A stretch of DNA of 64,000 nucleotides. Source: Rhizophagus clarus (taxonomy: Eukaryota; Glomeromycota; Glomeromycetes; Glomerales; Glomeraceae). The notes beneath the pieces are model-generated. The model did no database searches. It saw only the letters and a program-made list of their open reading frames with translations, and had not been told where the DNA came from. The stretch lies in contig BLAL01000063.1 of assembly GCA_015698045.1 (NCBI GenBank), forward strand, positions 1 to 64,000, written 5' to 3'. The position numbers and the translations under genes are program-made. Positions 43,665-53,962 of the stretch are shown in pieces. Each line of letters starts with the position of its first letter. Within the stretch, counting starts at the first letter, position 1.

Positions 43665-44492
43665 TTTACTGCGTCACGTATGTGATGTTATGACTGCGCA
43701 AAATTACTTCAGTATTGCCATAAAAAAAAGTCACTAATTAAGTGTAGCGTAATGGAATTAAGTGTGGCTTATCTATAATAAATAATAATGTGACGAATGT
43801 ATATTTGTACATTTCAAAAAACTAATAAAAAAATAAAAAAGAGGAGTTTAATATGATCATGTGCTAGTGACATTTTTTATGGCGATGCTAAAGAAGATAC
43901 CACGCAGTCACATTCTATATAGTGATTCTTTAGCCAGCCGACCCTTTCTCATGTATTACTTCATGGAAAAATATGATAATAAAGATTTGTTTCTTTTGGG
44001 ACTTTTATTTTAAATTTTTTTTTTTTAAATATATTATGTGTTTTATAATATTTATTAATTACGTTTACTTCTGCAAATACAAGATAAGAGAAAATTTTAA
44101 TAAAGTTTCACTCGATAAATGGACTTTATTTTTAAATAAATAAAAACTTCTTTTTTGCATGCAAAATTTTGAGCGTAAAATATCTTTACAATATGTTTCA
44201 TCTGGATTACAATTACATTACAGAAAAATTCCCGATAAGCTTAATAAATAGGACATATAATCAGCTTCTACACCACTTTCAAAAAAAACAGAACAGGGTA
44301 AAAGAGTACTTACGCCATAATTAAATGTCTATAAAATTCATTAGACTCGGAATTCTATAAACTTTTCTCTGGCTTCTGCAACCGATTATTCTAATTGTCT
44401 TATCTTTTCACTAATAAAAATACTTGAAACTTAAGATCTGTGATCTCTTGTTCTGATACTTTCCGTTCCTTATATAATATGGATATTTCTAT
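43665..44492. other. Spacer with a repeated 3' module
   Basis: Contains TTTAGCCAGCCGACC and CTTTCTCATGTATTAC at about 43932-43960, similar to 40610-40633. No coding frame is supported. Confidence 0.4.
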
Positions 44493-44608
44493 TAGAGTTG
44501 CAAACTTAATTGACGTAACTAGTTAAGTCATATGTCGTAATTAGTTAAGTCATATTGTAACTGATTACAACCTTGAGCAGAGCATAAGTTTGCAACTCTA
44601 ATTTCTAG
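44485..44608. mobile_element. 108-bp hAT-type MITE with 8-bp duplication
   Basis: 44493-44600 begins and ends with the perfect 16-bp inverted repeat TAGAGTTGCAAACTTA. The flanks are ATTTCTAT (44485-44492) and ATTTCTAG (44601-44608), an 8-bp target duplication with one mismatch, as made by hAT transposases. The interior has an internal repeat GTAATTAGTTAAGTCATAT / GTAACTAGTTAAGTCATAT. No coding capacity. It is inserted between two fossil blocks. Confidence 0.85.
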
Positions 44609-44679
44609 GCTACTGTTAATATAAATCTCACTTTAGCCATTTTATCCAGTCCTTATAAACTTGAATATCTATTCCCATT

Positions 44680-45560
44680 ATTCGAAAAAAATCTGGTAAA
44701 ACTAGGAAACTTGATGTATCTATTGCTTTGCACAAAATTTACTATCAGCCTGTTGGGTATCAGAGAAATACTATAAAATTACATGGAGCTTAACTAAATG
44801 CTGGGTATTATTTTAATCTAGATAAAGTGAATGATTGGCTCGATTCATCAGGCAGATATTTATAAAATAGGACGGGTTATCTATCCCTTTTGTCTTAATA
44901 TATTGGATAGTGTCAGGAATAGGCTCAGGGATATGCAGGGCATCTTAATTTCACGCACTATCATTGCTAAGGCTCTTAAGAGAAATATGATGATCCAGAG
45001 TGTCCTCTTACTTGGTCGAAAGTATTTTTAACAGACAAGGTCCAGAGTTTAGGAGTGATTGTGAGAAATTAATGAAAGAGCATAATGTAAAAATTCAGGA
45101 AGCCAAGTCTAAGCGTACTATGGGTATTGTTGAAAGTTATAACAAGACTTTATTTAAGAGATTATTTTGTATTCAAGATGCACATGACTTATTAACATTG
45201 CATTTATCTGAAAAATTTCGGGCTTTGGTGAAGAATTTGCTTATAATGTAGGAGATATTAATAATTCTATAACTCGTTTACTTGGTATTTCTTCAGCTGA
45301 GGTGATAAAAAAAGAGAGGGTTGTTGCTGAATCTTCTAAAGACTAAAGCTCGAAATGGTCCTGTGAGTTATGATGAACCACGATGTCTTGATAAAATATT
45401 TGCTTGAACCTGGTGAGCTAGAAGGAGATAATAAATGATGTGAAAATTGGTCTCTTCAAATTTATCATACATTACTGGCTTATAGATAATAAAGGTAATA
45501 TGCCTGAACGATCATTTGTGCACGAAGAATTGCTGATAATCCCTCATGATACTGAATTGC
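44680..45560 (+). pseudogene. Integrase fossil, retroviral/Polinton-type DDE core
   Basis: Plus-strand pieces retain landmarks of an rve-type integrase: an HQADIYK stretch and a following VIYPFCLNILD segment in the 44831-45031 block, then RQGPEFRSDCEKLMKEHNVK and RTMGIVESYNKTLFKRLF (the last core strand and helix with the Asn/Glu region) in the 45000-45251 block, then a C-terminal tail to about 45560. Similar integrases occur on Polintons and LTR elements; which of the two cannot be told because no capsid, polymerase B or reverse transcriptase was recognised. No terminal repeats found. It is broken, with several breaks, and looks old. Confidence 0.6.
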
Positions 45561-47156
45561 CACCCAGTGGGTGCTAACAAGTTAAGAAAGTTATCAGCAT
45601 CACGTTGCTTTTGTATATTTAATCATCTGTAAGTGGCATGTTAAGAAGTCCTTGAATAATTCATTTTCTTCTTTGGACATGATAAAGGTTATATAATTCT
45701 TCTAATTTAGTACGCAGTTCTTCCTGATACCATGCTTGAACTTTTTCTATTCCTATATTATATGGTATTTCATCTGGAATCGGTTTTCTTGCAATATATT
45801 TGGCATATCCATCAGGACTTTCTGCTAATCGCAATTTTTTTACGTAGCTAAACAAATTTACTATTCTCTTTAAATTTCTGGCATATTGCTGCTTCTAATA
45901 CTTCTAGCAAAGCTTTTTTTACTTTCTTTGCTTGAGATAAAGGTTCTATTCCTTTATTTGGAACTATAATATTATCTGAAATCTCGTTTTAATAACTTCT
46001 GAAAATATTTAATTTGTGAGATTGCAAATTATTAATATTATTTAGTATACAAATGGCATTTTACTCTTGTCCATATTGATGGTCGTATATGTGGAAAAAA
46101 ATGTTATTGGCAGGAAGGATGTCACATTCATTGGAAAAGGTGATCTCGTATTTCTTACGGTGAATGTGGTACACCAACAGCTTCTTATGGAATGTGGAAA
46201 GTATTATAGTAAAGCAAATTATTACAGAAATAAGCAATCATTTTTAGTCACCTATTCCCGCCTGATAATTCACTATGCTTATAATCGGTGATAAGAAACC
46301 CTCCATTATATCTTCCCCCAAAGGATCTTATGCACTATAGCCACTATGTTCACGAACTTATATTCAGTGTTGAAAATTTAGATTATTTTAGACGGGCGAA
46401 GCGAACATTATTCGTAAAAATTTTGCGCAACCTATGAAATCGTATGCGCACTCATATAAATAATAGTAAGCGCCATTATGAAATATCACGTCTATCTACT
46501 TTCAAATCCAATTTCCATCACTGCTGTTATATTACCTATTATGGTGTTTCTTATGTTAGTTCAACATCTTGCGAGGCGTATTTTTTAAAGGATCTTCAAC
46601 AAGTCCGGGACAATTATTCCTACATGAGAGTTTTTTTAAGATTGAGAAATTATATCGTATAACGCCCATAGTACCCATATACAATACTTCACTTTCTTTC
46701 TGAAAAAAATCGTCATAAACAATCTAGACGATCGATTATTACCCGCGTTATACGGTATAACAAATTATTGGAAGTTAACACATATTATTCTATACATTAT
46801 TCTGAAACAGAGTTAGATTCAAGGAACCTGAAATTTTTTCTTTAGAAAAATTGAATATTGAAAACGTCACTTTATTAAAAACCAACATTAATTTAGAGAT
46901 AGAAACAATTGAAAGTTATAGGACATCGTTAAGAATTTCATAATTTAGCTATAGTTTACAGTGTTCATATATATATACATTCATTTATGTTGTCTTACGA
47001 AGAGATCCAGGACCAGGTTTCAGGTTTCTTAATAATAAAAATCCACCACGTGAATCTGTTGACCGTTCCACTGTTCCACAATCAAAAACGCAAAGATTAT
47101 CATACGTGCCAAAAATTTTTGTCCCGATCACGAAAATAAAAACAAATATTCTATAA
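45561..47156. pseudogene. Unassigned decayed coding blocks next to the integrase fossil
   Basis: 45661-45980 (minus) reads as Lys/Glu-rich helical sequence (RKPIPDEIPYNIGIEKVQAW). 46052-46300 (plus) shows a Cys/His-rich small ORF with readable NYYRNKQSF. 46815-46943 (plus) is an open stretch RFKEPEIFSLEKLNIENV ending in a stop, and 46989-47156 (plus) is an open Pro-rich stretch (RRDPGPGFRFLNNKNPPRES) ending in a stop. None matches a family I can name. Grouped by proximity with the fossils to the left; broken at several points. Confidence 0.35.
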
Positions 47157-48290
47157 AAAATAAATCCTTTTTTTGTGAAAGTATAGAAAGTTATATATAT
47201 TTTTTTTTTATTTAGAAATTATGCGTTAAAATCTCTTTTTTTTTTTTTTGATGTTTTTAATTCTATTGGTTCGTTCATGTTACCTTACAAAAAAAGTTTA
47301 TTTTATTGTGTATTGGAAATCTAGATTCCAGAATCATCATAAGTTTAGCTTAGATAAGCTTAGATAAGTGATTAAGAAATACGCCAAATTTAAGTTCAAA
47401 TAAAAGATCTCCAACGGATCGTCGATTACTGTTAGTAAGCCTGCTAGAATAAAGAATTGATTTACGTCAACAAATATGGGGAACAAGGTTAAAGGTTAGT
47501 ATCACGACTATCACGTCCCAAACAAACTTTTCGATGATCATCTCAACGAATATTTTAACGAGAATTGTATAAAATATTAATAATTATTTATATACAAATA
47601 ATACAATTAATAATTATAACTATAAATGTCTGTAATTATTAGAATTTTATTAATTCATTATAAAGACCGAAACCCTTATAAAATTGTTTCGACTCCAAAT
47701 TCGAAATCTAAACCCTTTAATTATGTATCATTTACAAAGACTTTCTATTTATAAATTTGATTAAATGTTTAGCATATTTTTCAAAGGAAGAAGATTTCAT
47801 TACTTTATTAAGCACAGACTATACCGATTAAATATAATAATAATCCATAATATCTTTATGCCTTTGTATTATAATTTAGGGAGATGATCAAAATATTAAT
47901 TTAAAACATGTAACATTACGTACAAAGAAGACGGAACAGGAATCGTAATTACCACTAATAAAAATTATTTAATTAACCTTAAAAATAGAAGAATATTTGA
48001 ATATTATTTTCTCGTAATTCAATAGAAAAATAATTTTAAAAGTATTTTATATTATATAAAATTTTATTCCATTGTTTATAAATAGTAAAATAGACAATGA
48101 ATGGATTAATTTTAATTTTAGCTATCGGTAATTTCGATTTATCATGATCAAAAATTTATTTTAAATTTTCTTTCTTTGTAATTAGAAAAGGTCATTATTC
48201 AATATGAACCATTGGTGAAAACTAAATAATTAACCCGAATATAATTTATATGTATGCCGTCTAATAATAATCGCAGAAATTTAATATTAC
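47157..48290. other. Gene-free stretch left of the F-box cluster
   Basis: AT-rich; no exon supported on either strand. Confidence 0.4.
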
Positions 48291-48420
48291 ATTAACCAAA
48301 TATGTAAAACAACGAACCTATAAAATGGTTTGTGATACAGCACAAATCTTGTATAAATATAGATCATCCTTCATTTTGAAATCACAATTTTTTTTTTTTC
48401 CTTGAAAAAAAAAAACAAAA
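48291..48420 (+). promoter_or_regulatory. Promoter of the first F-box gene, shared word and TATA box
   Basis: A 23-base word starting ATTAACCAAATATG (48291-48313) is found again, identical, at 52366-52388, about 100 bases before each start codon. A TATA box (TATAAAT, 48352-48358) lies 63 bases before the ATG at 48421. Confidence 0.6.
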
Positions 48421-49902
48421 ATGCCTTGTCAACTTCTTGCAGATTGTCTTAACGAAATATTTGAATACTTGGAAGAAGATAAAATTACATTACATTCATG
48501 CCTACTAGTTAACCGACTTTGGTGTGAAATCGCAGTTAGAATTTTATGGAGAAACATTTGGAGTTTTCAATATAGCGTACAAGATAATTTATATCGAACA
48601 CATGTACCATCATCTATTATTGGTACTTTAATCGCTTGTCTTCCAAGTGAATCAAAAAAACACTTGGTTAATAACAAAATTTCTATTTCAACTCCAACTT
48701 TCAAACCTCCATCGTTTAATTATATATCATTTTGCAAAGTTCTTTCAATTAATTCACTAGATAAAATGATTCAAAATGTTCTTGAAAAAAACCAATCAAT
48801 AATTTCTTCACAAAATTTAAGCTACAAAAAATATTTATTAACACAAGAAATATTAAAGTTGTATATGAATGAGATTCCATCATTAAAATCTTTAGATTAT
48901 TCAAAAGATGTTGAAAATATTATGTTCACTTGTTTACCTAGTGCAAAAAATTGTTTACAAGATCTTACAGAATTAAGTTGTAGTTCAGACATTTATTCTG
49001 AATTTTTTTATCAATTATCACAAATATGTCATAATATACAATCGTTAACTATAGAATTTGGGGATATTATTTCAAATGGATTAACGGATTTCATTTCTTT
49101 ACAGAATAATTTAAAGAGGGTAACATTAAAATCTGATGATAAAGATGGAATGGAAGTAATAGCGTCCTCGTTAACTAAATTTTCTTCAACGTTAACCAAA
49201 TTGATAATAAAAGAATATTATATACCTTTGCAATTCATATCCATGTTCATAAATTTACAAGAACTTATTTTATCGTTTGATTTTAAAGATGGATTAGATG
49301 GTTTCGCTCAATTACAGTACGTTACATTTCCATGTTTAAGAGTTTTAAAATTCTTAGATGAATGTCCAAAAGCTGAAATGTTGATTAAATTTTTAGAAAT
49401 CAATGGAAGAAATTTAAAAGAATTATACGTAGGAACTAGTAATAATTCATTAAATTTATCTATATCAAGATATTGTCCAAATCTTGAAAATTTATCTACC
49501 ATATTTATGGATAATGAAATAGAAACATTAAAAACAATTTTAAATAGTTGTAAACATTTAAAAGGTATTAACGTTTGGTGTGGTGATGAATATTTAAATG
49601 AAAAAAAATTATTACAAGTTATTGCAAATTATTCACCAAAAAATTTTCGAGAATTAGAAATGTATTATATTTATGATGTACAATTAGAAGTACTTCCAGA
49701 AGAGTTAGAAGAATTTTTTATAAATTGGAAAAATCGTCAACCTCAGCGATCAATTTCCATAATTATTGTCAAGAATTATGACGATTGTATTAGTTTAGAA
49801 GTAAACAAGGATAATATGAAAATAATTGAAAAATATATAGGGACGGGTCTTGTTAAAAAATTTAATACTAGAATAATGCATTGTTTTGATGATGATTATT
49901 AA
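48421..49902 (+). CDS. F-box protein with LRR-like C-terminus (493 aa), copy 1
   Basis: Single exon. The N-terminal F-box (about residues 4-48: LADCLNEIFEYLEEDKITLH, LLVNRLWCEIAVRILWRNIW) should bind Skp1. The rest is a Leu/Ile-rich, leucine-rich-repeat-like solenoid (LSQICHNIQSLTIEF, NLQELILSF, CPNLENLSTIFMDNEIETL) that would bind the substrate. By family knowledge it serves as the receptor of an SCF ubiquitin ligase. It is the first of three tandem paralogues on the same strand, about 0.5-0.6 kb apart. No intron is needed; start chosen at the ATG just before the F-box. Such genes are greatly expanded in Rhizophagus. The target is unknown. Confidence 0.93.
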   Translation: MPCQLLADCLNEIFEYLEEDKITLHSCLLVNRLWCEIAVRILWRNIWSFQYSVQDNLYRTHVPSSIIGTLIACLPSESKKHLVNNKISISTPTFKPPSFNYISFCKVLSINSLDKMIQNVLEKNQSIISSQNLSYKKYLLTQEILKLYMNEIPSLKSLDYSKDVENIMFTCLPSAKNCLQDLTELSCSSDIYSEFFYQLSQICHNIQSLTIEFGDIISNGLTDFISLQNNLKRVTLKSDDKDGMEVIASSLTKFSSTLTKLIIKEYYIPLQFISMFINLQELILSFDFKDGLDGFAQLQYVTFPCLRVLKFLDECPKAEMLIKFLEINGRNLKELYVGTSNNSLNLSISRYCPNLENLSTIFMDNEIETLKTILNSCKHLKGINVWCGDEYLNEKKLLQVIANYSPKNFRELEMYYIYDVQLEVLPEELEEFFINWKNRQPQRSISIIIVKNYDDCISLEVNKDNMKIIEKYIGTGLVKKFNTRIMHCFDDDY

Positions 49903-50379
49903 TAGTTTTCTTTAAATATATATATATACATATATACATATAATTTAATTAATACAGTATATTAAATATAATTTTAATTTTTTCATAATATTTTTTTTTA
50001 AATTTAGAAAACATGTCATATGTTAAGCCGGTTTAAACATTATCCGAACTGAGTCGGTAACTGGTTCTTTCTTGTTCACGAATAATAATAAAAATGAGTA
50101 AATGAATGAATGGATGGATATAAATTCAAAATGTGGGTAAGCTTAATTCCTATTGGTTCATTTAATTTCATTTAAATCCGAAATATACATAAAAAGGTAG
50201 AATGGACGAAAATATTCTTGAAAATCTTTCCTTTTTTTTGATAACACGATCATCCTGGAATAGATACACAAATTTTGACCTACATCGGACCACCCGTGTT
50301 TATCTAGGTTACATTAAATAAAGTCATTGTATTTATTTATAAGCATCCTATCCCCGAATATTCAAATGAAATAAACAAA
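49903..50379. other. Spacer, F-box copies 1 and 2
   Basis: A TATATATATACATATATACATATA run follows copy 1 (its 3' end); the promoter of copy 2 occupies the right part. No gene is seen. Confidence 0.5.
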
Positions 50380-51849
50380 ATGTCCTTTCAACTTCCCGCT
50401 GACTGTTTTAACGAAATTTTTGAATATTTAGAGAAAGACAAAGTTACTTTACGTTCATGTTTATTGGTTAATCGTCTTTGGTGTGAGATTGCAGTCAGAA
50501 TCTTATGGAGAAATGTTTGGAACTTTATACATGATAAATCGGATGTACAATCACAAATTCTCAACACTTTGATCTCTTGTCTTCCTAATGATTCGAAAGA
50601 ATTTTTATTTAAGAATGGAATTCTTATTGCTGCTTCAAATTGGAAGACCTCATTATTTAATTATGCATCATACTGTAAAGTTCTCTCAATTCATGAAATT
50701 GATCAAATAATTAAAAGTGCCTTAGAAAATCATCAATTCATTATTTCACCACAAAGTTTAGGTTATAATAAATATTTATTATCACAAGAAATATTAAAAA
50801 TGTTTATGAATGAGATTTTATCATTAAAATCTTTGAAATATTATTCAGGACGTTCAAAAAATGAAAATATTATGTTTATTTATCTTCCTGAAACGAAAAT
50901 TTGTTTAAAAAATCTTACAAAATTAAAATGTAGTTCAGATATTTATTCTGAATTTTTTTTTCAATTATCACAAATATGTCATAATATACAATCATTAACC
51001 ATAGAATTTAGAGATGTTATTTCAAATGGATTGACAGATTTAATATCTTTACAAAATAATTTAAAAAATGTAACGTTAAAATCTGAGGATAAAGATGGAA
51101 CGGAAGTTATAATATCTTCGTTAACTAAATTTTCTTCAACCTTAACCAAATTAAAAATAAAAGATTATTATATACCATTATCATTTATAGCTATTTTCAC
51201 GAATTTACAAGAACTTGTTTTCTCATTGGAATTAAGCGGATTTTATGGTTTTAATCAATTACAATTTGTTAATTTTCCTCAATTGAAAGTTTTAAAATTT
51301 TTAGATGAATATCCAGAAGTTGAAGCGATGATTAAATTTCTAGAAATCAATGGAAAGAATTTAAATGAATTATATATGCATAATAATGATAAAATTTTAA
51401 ATTTAGTTATAGCAAAATCTTGTCCAAACTTAAAATCATTATTTACTATATTTATGGATGATGAAATAGAAAATTTAAAATTAATTTTAAATAATTGTCA
51501 ATATTTAGAATCTATTAAAATTTGGTGTGGTGATTATTATTTAAATGAAAAGGAATTTTTGGAGGTTTTTGCTAAACATTCACCTAAAAATTTTTATAAA
51601 TTAGAAATTTTTTATGCTTATAAGGTAAGTTTAGAAATTCCTTCAGAAGAATTAGAAAAATTCTTCTTAAGTTGGAAATCTCGTATACCACAAAAACCAC
51701 TTTCATTAATTATAATTGATAAGTATTCTGATTATATAAGTTTAAAAGTAAATGATGAAAATATGAAAATAATTGAAAAATATATTAAAATGGGTATTAT
51801 TAAGAAATTTAGGTTAAATGATTTATTTTTATCAAAGAATTTAAATTAA
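50380..51849 (+). CDS. F-box protein with LRR-like C-terminus (489 aa), copy 2
   Basis: Single exon. F-box at residues 4-48 (LPADCFNEIFEYLEKDKVTL, LWCEIAVRILWRNVW) followed by the same LRR-like solenoid as its neighbours (SSDIYSEFFFQLSQICHNIQ, NLQELVFSLELSGF, IPSEELEKFF). It differs from copies 1 and 3 in residues 50-85, where it lacks the SFQYSV...RTHVP segment, but is closer to copy 3 in the last third (KNFYKLEIFYAYK, PQKPLSL). Presumed SCF substrate receptor; target unknown. Confidence 0.93.
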   Translation: MSFQLPADCFNEIFEYLEKDKVTLRSCLLVNRLWCEIAVRILWRNVWNFIHDKSDVQSQILNTLISCLPNDSKEFLFKNGILIAASNWKTSLFNYASYCKVLSIHEIDQIIKSALENHQFIISPQSLGYNKYLLSQEILKMFMNEILSLKSLKYYSGRSKNENIMFIYLPETKICLKNLTKLKCSSDIYSEFFFQLSQICHNIQSLTIEFRDVISNGLTDLISLQNNLKNVTLKSEDKDGTEVIISSLTKFSSTLTKLKIKDYYIPLSFIAIFTNLQELVFSLELSGFYGFNQLQFVNFPQLKVLKFLDEYPEVEAMIKFLEINGKNLNELYMHNNDKILNLVIAKSCPNLKSLFTIFMDDEIENLKLILNNCQYLESIKIWCGDYYLNEKEFLEVFAKHSPKNFYKLEIFYAYKVSLEIPSEELEKFFLSWKSRIPQKPLSLIIIDKYSDYISLKVNDENMKIIEKYIKMGIIKKFRLNDLFLSKNLN

Positions 51850-52365
51850 GGTATAAAAAAAAAAATTCGCTTGTATTTATGTTATAATTTATATAGTAAT
51901 TTTTTTTGAATGTATATGAATATATAGTATGTTTTATAATAAAATCGTTAAACATAGGAAAGTGTTATTGAGAATTTTTCAACAAAATCAATTTAATATT
52001 TAATCAGTTACGTGTCCTAATCCATCTCCTGACTGAACTTCGGAAGTAGAATAATGAAAATTGAATAATCTATTAGATCAGCATTTTCTCTGACGGTTTC
52101 CCATTTCAATGACACTATATTATGCGCGACACTATATTATGCATATGTAAATATTTAATCGAAATGTGCTTTATTAACTGAAGAAATTAATATATACGAA
52201 GAAAATAATGAATTATCAGCATCATGATATCCGTTAATAATATTTTCCGTAAGGCAAAATAAAAATATATTTACCCGAAGATAGCGTTGTGTTTACCGAA
52301 TATATGCTGTTTTTATAATATTCCTGCAAATGATGAGATCTTCGCAGAACCTTTTGAACTTCTGT
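51850..52365. other. Spacer, F-box copies 2 and 3
   Basis: No gene. A short direct repeat GACACTATATTATGC lies at about 52111-52140. Confidence 0.45.
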
Positions 52366-52483
52366 ATTAACCAAATATGTAAAACAACAATTGTTACACA
52401 GTTTCAAATATAAATTGAACAATAGCCAAAAACACGTTGAATTTTCTTTTTTTAAAAACAAAAAAACATATTTATATATTAAA
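52366..52483 (+). promoter_or_regulatory. Promoter of the third F-box gene with the shared word
   Basis: The 23-base word identical to that of copy 1 lies at 52366-52388, followed by AT-rich leader with TATAAAT at about 52409 and the ATG at 52484. Confidence 0.55.
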
Positions 52484-53962
52484 ATGCCCTGCCAACTTCC
52501 TACTGATTGTCTTAATGAAATATTTGAATATTTAGAAGAAGATAAAATTACATTACGTTCATGCATATTAGTTAATCGACTTTGGTGTGAAATTGCAGTT
52601 AGAATTTTATGGAGAAACATTTGGAGTTTTCAATACAGTGTACATTATAATCCATATCGAACACATGTACCATTAGCAATTATTAGTACTTTAATCGCTT
52701 GTCTACCTGATGAATCAAAAAATCATTTATATAAGAATGGAATTTTTATTGCAACTCCAACTTATAAACCTTCATTATTTAATTATGCATCATTTTGTAA
52801 AGTTCTTTCAATTTATGAAATTGATAAAATGATTCAACATGTTCTTGAAAACCAACGATCTATTACATCAAGAAGCTTAAGTTATAATAAATATTTATTG
52901 TCACAAGAAATATTAAAAATGTTTATGAATGAGATTTCATCATTAAAATTTTTGGAATATGATTCAGGATATTCAAAAAAAGTTCAAAATGTGATGTTTA
53001 CTTATTTTCCTGAAGCGAAAAATTGTTTAAAAGGTCTTCCAGAATTGAAATGTAGTTCAGATATTTATTCCGAATTTTTTTATCAATTATCACAGATATG
53101 TCATAATATACGATCATTAACAATAGAATTTGGAGATGTTATTTCAAATGGGTTAACAGATTTAATTTCCTTACAAAATAATTTAAAAAGTGTAACATTA
53201 ATATATTATTCTAATGAGGGGGAAAATGGAATGGATATTATAACTTCTTTAACTAAATTTTCTAGGACATTAACCAAATTAAAAATAAAAGAATCTTATA
53301 TTCCTTTATTATTTATATCTAAGTTCATAAATTTACAAGAACTTATTTTCTCGTTAGAATTAAGTGGATTTGATGATTTTAATCATTTACATGATTTTGC
53401 ATTTTCACAATTAAAAATTTTAAAATTTTTATATGCAATTCCAAAAGTTGAAATGTTAATTAGATTTTTAAAAATCAATGGAAAAAATTTAAAAGAATTA
53501 TATATAGGGGAATATGATTCTTCATTAAATTCAATCATTGCCAAATTTTGTCCAAATCTTAAAAGTTTATCCACTATATTTTTGGAAGAAGAAATAGGAA
53601 CTTTGAAATTAATTTTAAATAATTGTCAATATTTAGAAAATATTAACGTTTGGTGTAGTGATGGTTATTTAAATGAAAAAGAATCTTTTGAAATTTTTTC
53701 AAAACATTCACCTAAAAATTTTTATGGATTAGAAATTTTTTATGCTTATAAAGCACGATCAGAAATACCTTCGGAAGAGTTGGAAAAATTTTTTATAAAT
53801 TGGAAGAATCGTGTACCACAGAAACCACTTTCGTTAATTGTAATCAAGAGTTATGATTGTATTAGTTTAGAATTAAAAGGTGAAAATATGAAAATAATTG
53901 AAAGATACATTGATATGGGTGTTATTAAGAAATTTAAAACTAAGAAATTTGAAGAAGATTAG
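52484..53962 (+). CDS. F-box protein with LRR-like C-terminus (492 aa), copy 3
   Basis: Single exon. The open frame extends upstream to 52391, but the ATG at 52484 (MPCQLPTDCLNEIFEYLEED) matches the start of the paralogues and is preferred. F-box at residues 4-48, then the LRR-like region (LSQICHNIRSLTIEF, FINLQELIFSLELSGF, IFYAYKARSEIPSEELEKFF). Residues 1-85 and the promoter follow copy 1 (SFQYSVHYNPYRTHVP), whereas the last third follows copy 2 (HSPKNFYGLEIFYAYK, PQKPLSLIVI), so it looks like a recombinant or converted copy. Same presumed SCF role. Confidence 0.93.
   Translation: MPCQLPTDCLNEIFEYLEEDKITLRSCILVNRLWCEIAVRILWRNIWSFQYSVHYNPYRTHVPLAIISTLIACLPDESKNHLYKNGIFIATPTYKPSLFNYASFCKVLSIYEIDKMIQHVLENQRSITSRSLSYNKYLLSQEILKMFMNEISSLKFLEYDSGYSKKVQNVMFTYFPEAKNCLKGLPELKCSSDIYSEFFYQLSQICHNIRSLTIEFGDVISNGLTDLISLQNNLKSVTLIYYSNEGENGMDIITSLTKFSRTLTKLKIKESYIPLLFISKFINLQELIFSLELSGFDDFNHLHDFAFSQLKILKFLYAIPKVEMLIRFLKINGKNLKELYIGEYDSSLNSIIAKFCPNLKSLSTIFLEEEIGTLKLILNNCQYLENINVWCSDGYLNEKESFEIFSKHSPKNFYGLEIFYAYKARSEIPSEELEKFFINWKNRVPQKPLSLIVIKSYDCISLELKGENMKIIERYIDMGVIKKFKTKKFEED

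Noticed and set aside
52391-52483. Upstream extension of F-box copy 3
   Set aside because: The paralogues start at the MPCQ-type methionine, and the extension covers the promoter-like TATA region.
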